A stretch of 64,000 nt of DNA from Cupriavidus pauculus (lineage in GTDB: Bacteria > Pseudomonadota > Gammaproteobacteria > Burkholderiales > Burkholderiaceae), in the NCBI RefSeq assembly GCF_008693385.1, contig NZ_CP044065.1, positions 2,790,001 to 2,854,000 of the forward strand, given 5' to 3'. The notes beneath the pieces are model-generated. The model ran no database searches. It saw only the letters and a list, made by a program, of their open reading frames with translations, and was not told the DNA's origin. A program made the translations under genes and the position numbers. Within the stretch, counting starts at the first letter, position 1; each line of letters begins with the position of its first letter. Below, piece after piece: positions 59,097 through 64,000 of this stretch.

Positions 59097-59708
59097 ATGC
59101 TCCGTTCCCGACGCCTGGCCCTGCTCTGCGTGGCCGCCCCGCTCTGGCTCGCCGCCTGCGCGAGCGTGACTCCGACCCGCACCTTCGATGCCGGCGAGAC
59201 GGCCCGCACGGAAAACTATTCCGGGCGCTTTGCCGCGAACTACGTGCGCTATGGCCGCAACGAAGGCGTGCAGGGCAGCTTCCGGTGGCAGGAACAGGGC
59301 CGCAACGTGCGGCTCGATCTCGTCTCGCCGCTCGGCCAGACGCTGGCCGTGATCACATCGACGCCGTCGGGCGCGACGCTGGACCTGCCCAACGAGGCGC
59401 CGCGCAACGCGCCCGAGGTCGATAGCCTGATGGAGCAATCGCTCGGATTCGCGCTGCCCGTGTCGGGCCTGCGCGACTGGATCCACGGCCGCCCCGCCGC
59501 GGGCGCGCCCGCGAATGCCACGCGCGACACCAAGGGCCGCCTCGATACGCTGACGCAGAACGGCTGGACCGTGCGCTACGTCGATTGGCAGGAGCCGCCC
59601 GAGGGCACCGCCGTGACCACCGCGCGGCCGCGCCGCATCGACCTCGCGCGCGACACCGGCGAATCGCCGCTGACCGTGCGCCTCGTCATCGATCCGGCCG
59701 CACAATAA
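59097..59708 (+). CDS. lolB: Outer-membrane lipoprotein LolB
   Basis: 203 residues from the ATG at 59097, with a lipoprotein signal peptide and lipobox L-A-A-C (Cys about 19). The body matches LolB ([46 protein letters not shown]). LolB receives lipoproteins from LolA and inserts them into the outer membrane. ispE starts 12 bp downstream, as in most proteobacteria. Confidence 0.94.
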   Translation: MLRSRRLALLCVAAPLWLAACASVTPTRTFDAGETARTENYSGRFAANYVRYGRNEGVQGSFRWQEQGRNVRLDLVSPLGQTLAVITSTPSGATLDLPNEAPRNAPEVDSLMEQSLGFALPVSGLRDWIHGRPAAGAPANATRDTKGRLDTLTQNGWTVRYVDWQEPPEGTAVTTARPRRIDLARDTGESPLTVRLVIDPAAQ

Positions 59709-59719
59709 TTCATTCCCGC

Positions 59720-60610
59720 ATGACCGCGACTCACACCTCTTCCGCAACGCTGCCGCCGCCGGACCTGCGCGACTGCGCGGCGCCGGCCAAGCTCAATCTG
59801 TTCCTGCACGTGACGGGCCGCCGCGCCGATGGCTATCACCTGCTGCAAACGGTCTTTCAGCTGATCGACTGGAACGACACGCTGCATTTCCACCGGCGCG
59901 AGGATGGCCTCGTCGCGCGCACGACCGAGATCGCGGGCGTGCCCGCCGACACGGACCTCGTGGTGCGCGCGGCGCGCGCGTTGCAGGCCGCAACGGGGAC
60001 CCCGTTCGGCGTCGATATCGCTGTCGACAAGCACCTGCCGATGGGGGGCGGCATCGGGGGCGGTTCGTCCGATGCGGCCACCACGCTGCTCGCGCTGAAT
60101 CATCTGTGGGGACTGGGCCTGACGCGCGAGCGCCTGATGGAGATCGGCCTCGCGCTCGGTGCCGATGTGCCGGTGTTCGTATTCGGCCGGAACGCGTTTG
60201 CGGAAGGCATCGGCGAGGCGCTGACCGCGGTCGATTTACCCGAGAGCTGGTTCGTCGTGATTCACCCTCGCGAGCATGTCCCGACCGCTGCAATTTTTTC
60301 GGATCAGCGCTTGACAAGGAATTCTCCTATCTCCATAATTGCGGACTTCGCTGCTCACACAAACAAGTTTGCTTTCGGTCGCAACGATCTGGAAGCGGTG
60401 GCGACAGCGAAGTTCGGCGAGGTTGCCCGAGCCCTTGCATGGCTGAGACAATACAGTCCGCATGCGAGGATGACCGGATCCGGAGCCTGCGTGTTTGCCC
60501 GTTTCGACGATGAGCAGACAGCGCAGCAGGTGCTGGATCGGTTGCCGTCCGAGTGGGATGGCAGATGTGCGAAGAGTTTGTCGCAACATCCGCTCGCAGC
60601 TTTCGCATAG
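59720..60610 (+). CDS. ispE: 4-diphosphocytidyl-2-C-methyl-D-erythritol kinase
   Basis: 296 residues. GHMP-kinase motifs are present: [27 protein letters not shown], the glycine-rich [18 protein letters not shown], and [12 protein letters not shown]. It phosphorylates CDP-ME in the non-mevalonate isoprenoid route. From about 60290 to the stop the DNA is visibly richer in A+T than the first two thirds and the neighbouring genes, with codons such as AAT, AGA and TTT appearing often, which suggests a recombined 3' segment. Confidence 0.96.
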   Translation: MTATHTSSATLPPPDLRDCAAPAKLNLFLHVTGRRADGYHLLQTVFQLIDWNDTLHFHRREDGLVARTTEIAGVPADTDLVVRAARALQAATGTPFGVDIAVDKHLPMGGGIGGGSSDAATTLLALNHLWGLGLTRERLMEIGLALGADVPVFVFGRNAFAEGIGEALTAVDLPESWFVVIHPREHVPTAAIFSDQRLTRNSPISIIADFAAHTNKFAFGRNDLEAVATAKFGEVARALAWLRQYSPHARMTGSGACVFARFDDEQTAQQVLDRLPSEWDGRCAKSLSQHPLAAFA

Positions 60611-60671
60611 CAAGTTTTCGTCTGGCGTGACGTGGTAGTAGAGCGTGACGACAGGTGATGAAAGGTTGTGT

Positions 60672-60748
60672 AGGGGAGTCGCCAAGTTGGTCAAGGCACC
60701 GGATTTTGATTCCGGCATTCGAAGGTTCGAATCCTTCTTCCCCTGCCA
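60672..60748 (+). tRNA. tRNA-Gln (anticodon TTG)
   Basis: 77 bases including the encoded CCA. The anticodon stem is CCGGA-TTTTGAT-TCCGG with TTG at 34-36, the T-loop is GGTTCGAATCC and the D-arm is GCCAAGTTGGTCAAGGC. The acceptor stem is AGGGGAG/TTCCCCT, so the first pair is A1-U72, whereas the usual bacterial glutamine tRNA has U1-A72. The ispE-tRNA-Gln-prs order is typical of betaproteobacteria. Confidence 0.97.
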
Positions 60749-60851
60749 TTACTTCCTATAGTGTCCCCATGGACCGCAAGTCAGCTGACGTAGCCGCCGC
60801 CCCCGGCGGCCGCCAGCAACAACTCCCCCAGCAGCAAGACAGGTGCCCCGA

Positions 60852-61805
60852 ATGAGCAGCGAAGGCTTGATGGTATTTACCGGCAATGCCAACCCCAAAC
60901 TCGCGGAGGCTGTCGTACAGCACCTCGGCATTCCGCTCGGGAAGGCGCTTGTGGGCCGTTTCTCCGACGGTGAAGTCCAGGTCGAAATCCAGGAAAACGT
61001 TCGCGGCAAGCACGTCATCGTGCTGCAGTCCACCTGCGCGCCGACCAACGACAACCTGATGGAGCTGATGGTGATGGTCGATGCGCTGAAGCGCGCGTCG
61101 GCACGCAGCATCACCGCCGCGATGCCCTACTTCGGCTATGCGCGCCAGGATCGCCGTCCGCGTTCCGCGCGTGTCGCCATCTCGGCCAAGGTCGTGGCCA
61201 ACATGCTCGAGGTTGCCGGTGTCGAACGCGTGCTGACGATGGACCTGCACGCGGACCAGATCCAGGGCTTCTTCGACATCCCCGTTGACAACATCTATGC
61301 ATCGCCGGTGCTGCTGGGCGACCTGCGCGAGAAGAACTACGGCGATCTGCTCGTGGTCTCGCCGGACGTCGGCGGCGTGGTCCGCGCGCGTGCACTGGCC
61401 AAGCAACTGAACTGCGATCTCGCGATCATCGACAAGCGTCGTCCCAAGGCCAACGTGGCCGAGGTGATGAACATCATCGGTGAAGTCGATGGCCGCAACT
61501 GCGTGATCATGGACGACATGATCGACACCGGCGGCACGCTCTGCAAGGCGGCCCAGGTGCTGAAGGAACGTGGCGCGCAGAAGGTGTTCGCCTACTGCAC
61601 GCACCCGGTGCTGTCGGGTGGCGCGGCCGCCCGTATCGCGGCGTCCGAACTCGACGAAGTGGTGGTCTGCGACACGATCCCCCTCAGCGACGAGGCGCTC
61701 AGCTCGGGCAAGATCCGTCAGGTGTCCACGGCACCGCTGCTGGCCGAGACGTTCACCCGCATCATCAAGGGCGACTCGATCATGTCGCTCTTCGCGGATT
61801 CCTGA
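60852..61805 (+). CDS. prs: Ribose-phosphate pyrophosphokinase (PRPP synthase)
   Basis: 317 residues from [18 protein letters not shown]; an ATG at 60843 is an alternative start. ATP/ribose-binding motifs are [16 protein letters not shown], the flexible loop [18 protein letters not shown] and the PRPP loop [12 protein letters not shown]. It makes PRPP for nucleotide, His and Trp synthesis. It follows the tRNA-Gln gene by about 100 bp. Confidence 0.98.
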   Translation: MSSEGLMVFTGNANPKLAEAVVQHLGIPLGKALVGRFSDGEVQVEIQENVRGKHVIVLQSTCAPTNDNLMELMVMVDALKRASARSITAAMPYFGYARQDRRPRSARVAISAKVVANMLEVAGVERVLTMDLHADQIQGFFDIPVDNIYASPVLLGDLREKNYGDLLVVSPDVGGVVRARALAKQLNCDLAIIDKRRPKANVAEVMNIIGEVDGRNCVIMDDMIDTGGTLCKAAQVLKERGAQKVFAYCTHPVLSGGAAARIAASELDEVVVCDTIPLSDEALSSGKIRQVSTAPLLAETFTRIIKGDSIMSLFADS

Positions 61806-61834
61806 TAAGATCGCGGGCTTTACTGGTTTTTATG

Positions 61835-61897
61835 CATTGGGGACCGGATTTCGGTCCCCAATGTGCTTCCCAAGGCTGTCTGGTCGCGGACAGCCTT
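61835..61897 (+). promoter_or_regulatory. Two strong hairpins in the prs-rplY spacer
   Basis: The first is a 12-bp perfect stem CATTGGGGACCG/CGGTCCCCAATG (61835-61863, 5-base loop). The second is a 9-bp perfect stem AAGGCTGTC/GACAGCCTT (61872-61897, 8-base loop). Neither has a following T run. They could protect or end the prs mRNA or form the leader of rplY. Confidence 0.6.
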
Positions 61898-61927
61898 ATT
61901 CACATCTGGAACATTTGGAGTTAGACA

Positions 61928-62545
61928 ATGAAAGTTATCGCTTTCGAGCGTAGCGTACAGGGAACGGGTGCGAGCCGCCGCCTGCGCAACGCCGGCAAGA
62001 CCCCCGGCATCATCTACGGCGGCGCCGCCGAACCGAAGATGGTCGAACTGGATCACAACGCGCTGTGGCACGCCCTGAAGAAGGAAGCGTTCCACTCGTC
62101 GATCCTGGACCTGGAAGTGGCAGGCAAGTCCGAGAAGGCCCTGCTGCGCGCATTCCAGCTGCACCCGTTCAAGCCGCTGGTGCTGCACGTCGATTTCCAG
62201 CGCGTGTCGGCAACCGACAAGATCCACGTGAAGGTGCCCCTGCACTTCATGAACCAGGAAACCGCTCCTGGCGTGAAGCTGGGCCACGGCATCATCAACC
62301 ACATCCTGAACGACCTGGAAGTGTCGTGCCTGCCGGCCGACCTGCCCGAGTTCATCGAAGTGGACCTGGCCAACGTGGAACTGAACCAGACCGTTCACCT
62401 GTCGGACATCAAGCTGCCGAAGGGCGTGACCGTGATCACCCACGGCGACGAAAACCCGGCTGTCGCCACGATCTCGCTGCCGGCTGGCGGCGTGTCGGAA
62501 GCGGCCGAGGGCGATGCTGCCGCAGGCGAAACGCCGGCTGCCTGA
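61928..62545 (+). CDS. rplY: Large ribosomal subunit protein bL25 (Ctc form)
   Basis: 205 residues. The N-terminal 5S-rRNA-binding L25 domain (about 5-92) is followed by the TL5/Ctc beta domain (about 100-185: [31 protein letters not shown]) and an acidic Ala tail. It is thus the long form, not the short E. coli L25. It binds 5S rRNA in the large subunit. Its own terminator follows. Confidence 0.97.
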   Translation: MKVIAFERSVQGTGASRRLRNAGKTPGIIYGGAAEPKMVELDHNALWHALKKEAFHSSILDLEVAGKSEKALLRAFQLHPFKPLVLHVDFQRVSATDKIHVKVPLHFMNQETAPGVKLGHGIINHILNDLEVSCLPADLPEFIEVDLANVELNQTVHLSDIKLPKGVTVITHGDENPAVATISLPAGGVSEAAEGDAAAGETPAA

Positions 62546-62563
62546 GCTCCCGCTTTGCACCAG

Positions 62564-62594
62564 AAAAACCGCCGGCTTGCCGGCGGTTTTTTTT
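62564..62594 (+). terminator. Rho-independent terminator after rplY
   Basis: AAAACCGCCGG, loop CTTG, CCGGCGGTTTT then more T (eight in a row). Confidence 0.95.
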
Positions 62595-62650
62595 CGTGCC
62601 CGGTTTCACGTATGCTTTGAGGCCGCACGACACACCCACCGACATTTCGC

Positions 62651-63247
62651 ATGATCAAGCTCATCGTGGGCCTCGGGAACCCCGGGGCCGAATACGAAGC
62701 CACGCGCCATAACGCGGGCTTCTGGCTCGTCGATCAGCTCGCCCGCATGGGCGGCACCACGCTGCGCGTGGAAGGCCGCTTCCATGGCCTGGCCGGCCGC
62801 GCGCGGCTGTGGGACCAGGATATCTGGCTGCTCAAGCCCTCGACGTTCATGAACCGCTCGGGACTCTCGGTCGTCTCGCTCGCGCGCTTCTACAAGATCC
62901 TGCCGGACGAGATCCTGGTCGCGCACGACGAGATGGACCTGCCGCCCGGCTCGGTCAAGCTCAAGCGCGGCGGCGGCTCCGGCGGCCACAACGGCCTGAA
63001 GGACATTGCCGCGCATCTGACCACGCAGGACTACTGGCGCCTGCGCCTCGGCGTGGGCCATCCGCGCAATCTGCCCGGCGGTGCCGCGGGCGGCCGCGAG
63101 GACGTCGTCAACTTCGTGCTCAAGCCGCCGCGCAAGGAAGAGCAGCAGGCGATCGACGAAGCGATCGATCGCGCCATGGACCCGCTCGGCCTGCTCGCGC
63201 GCGGCGAGTCGGAACGCGCGATGATGGCGCTCCATACCAACCGCTAA
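62651..63247 (+). CDS. pth: Peptidyl-tRNA hydrolase
   Basis: 198 residues. Conserved parts are [28 protein letters not shown] (catalytic His20 in TRHNAG), [10 protein letters not shown], and [30 protein letters not shown]. It frees tRNA from stalled peptidyl-tRNA. Its place behind rplY is conserved. Confidence 0.97.
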   Translation: MIKLIVGLGNPGAEYEATRHNAGFWLVDQLARMGGTTLRVEGRFHGLAGRARLWDQDIWLLKPSTFMNRSGLSVVSLARFYKILPDEILVAHDEMDLPPGSVKLKRGGGSGGHNGLKDIAAHLTTQDYWRLRLGVGHPRNLPGGAAGGREDVVNFVLKPPRKEEQQAIDEAIDRAMDPLGLLARGESERAMMALHTNR

Positions 63248-63260
63248 CGGGGGAATTCGC

Positions 63261-63968
63261 ATGACGGCAACACAGAAGGTAGCGATCGTGACGGCCGCGG
63301 GCAGCGGCATGGGCGCGGCGGCCGCGCGACGGCTTGCCGCGGACGGTTATCACGTCGGCATCCTGTCGTCGTCGGGCAAAGGCGAGGCGCTCGCCGCGGA
63401 GCTCGGCGGACTCGGCATCACGGGCTCGAACCAGTCCAGCGACGATCTGCAGCGCCTCGTCGACGCGGTACTCGCGCGCTGGGGCCGCATCGATACGCTG
63501 GTCAACAGCGCCGGCCACGGTCCGCGCGGCCCCATCCTCGATATCTCGGACGAGGACTGGCATCGCGGCATGGACACCTACCTGCTCAACGTCATTCGCC
63601 CCACGCGGCTGGTGACGCCCGTGATGCAGCGTCAGCAGGGTGGCACGATCATCAATATCTCCTCGGCCTGGGCGTTCGAGCCGAGCGAGATGTTCCCGAC
63701 CTCGGCCGTGTTCCGCGCGGGCCTGGCGGCCTTCACGAAGATCTTCGTGGACACGCACGCGAAGGACAACATCCGCATGAACAACGTGCTGCCGGGCTGG
63801 ATCGACAGCCTGCCGGCCACCGAGCAGCGCCGCGACAGCGTGCCGCTCAAGCGTTACGGCACCAGCGAGGAGATTGCCGCGACGATCGCGTTCCTCGCGT
63901 CCGATGGCGCGGCCTATATCACCGGCCAGAACCTGCGCGTGGATGGCGGGCTGACGCGTTCGGTCTAA
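63261..63968 (+). CDS. SDR-fold protein lacking the canonical YxxxK motif
   Basis: 235 residues. The Rossmann motif TAAGSGMG (11-18), the VNSAGHGPRG loop in the place of NNAG, and a C-terminal AYITGQNLRVDGGLTRSV are those of classical SDRs. At the usual active site, INISSAWAFEP keeps Ser, but the following Y-x3-K is replaced by SAVFR (Ser148, Arg152). It starts 13 bp after pth and probably shares its transcript. Function unknown. The last bases of the window (A-run then CCCCGCT) look like the start of a terminator that is cut off. Confidence 0.88.
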   Translation: MTATQKVAIVTAAGSGMGAAAARRLAADGYHVGILSSSGKGEALAAELGGLGITGSNQSSDDLQRLVDAVLARWGRIDTLVNSAGHGPRGPILDISDEDWHRGMDTYLLNVIRPTRLVTPVMQRQQGGTIINISSAWAFEPSEMFPTSAVFRAGLAAFTKIFVDTHAKDNIRMNNVLPGWIDSLPATEQRRDSVPLKRYGTSEEIAATIAFLASDGAAYITGQNLRVDGGLTRSV

Positions 63969-64000
63969 GCGCCGCCTGAAGAAAAAAACCCCGCTCGGCA

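Overview
The window is high-GC DNA (visibly well above 60% G+C) from a betaproteobacterium of the Burkholderiaceae, most likely Cupriavidus or a close relative. This rests on the tripartite-transporter (Bug) binding proteins, the block ssb-MFS-uvrA, the block kdsD-lptCAB-rpoN-hpf-ptsN-hprK-rapZ, the block mutM-TPR-lolB-ispE-tRNA-Gln-prs-rplY-pth, and an arsR-acr3-arsC-arsH operon. Housekeeping genes fill most of 32.7-64 kb; accessory and regulatory genes fill most of 1-32.6 kb.

Layout. 1-11 kb: the edge of a GH3 beta-glucosidase gene, opgG, a large CHASE3-GAF hybrid kinase with three receivers, a di-heme lipoprotein, a diguanylate cyclase and a YdhP-like exporter. 11.06-18.8 kb: an IclR regulator faces a six-gene minus-strand operon (Bug protein, HAPMO-type Baeyer-Villiger monooxygenase, CaiB-type CoA-transferase, patatin-like hydrolase, second Bug protein, SnoaL/NTF2-like protein). 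Three of its junctions are ATGA overlaps, and two near-identical palindromes lie in the divergent promoter region. I read it as an uptake-and-degradation route for a ketone or acid that has not been identified. 18.8-20 kb: two related TetR regulators that converge and overlap. 20.1-22.8 kb: a DUF2076 protein and ilvD. 23.0-27.2 kb: an arsenic operon whose last gene, an MFS permease, carries a roughly 135-residue Ser/Pro/Ala linker encoded by hexanucleotide repeats. 27.5-31.2 kb: an ACS-family MFS, LysR, a class II aldolase and a Nudix hydrolase.

31.25-32.62 kb is a small foreign island of lower GC. It is bracketed by 92-bp imperfect direct repeats, each ending in the same terminator-like hairpin. 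Inside are an IS3 remnant, an Abi-type HEPN gene broken by one extra G in a G6 run, and a candidate structured small RNA with its own promoter. The island has cut off a small gene with a signal-peptide-like start.

32.7-64 kb: ssb, an MFS gene, uvrA, a Na/Pi cotransporter, apt, a DJ-1/PfpI protein and a KefB-type antiporter. Then comes the LPS-transport and nitrogen-PTS cluster, in which kdsC is absent between kdsD and lptC. After that: a LON-substrate-binding-domain protein, mutY, a bacterial dynamin, mutM, a TPR protein, lolB, ispE (whose 3' third differs in composition), tRNA-Gln, prs, rplY, pth and an SDR-fold protein without the YxxxK motif.

Everything was read by eye from sequence. Family names come from recognised motifs and gene order, not from searches.
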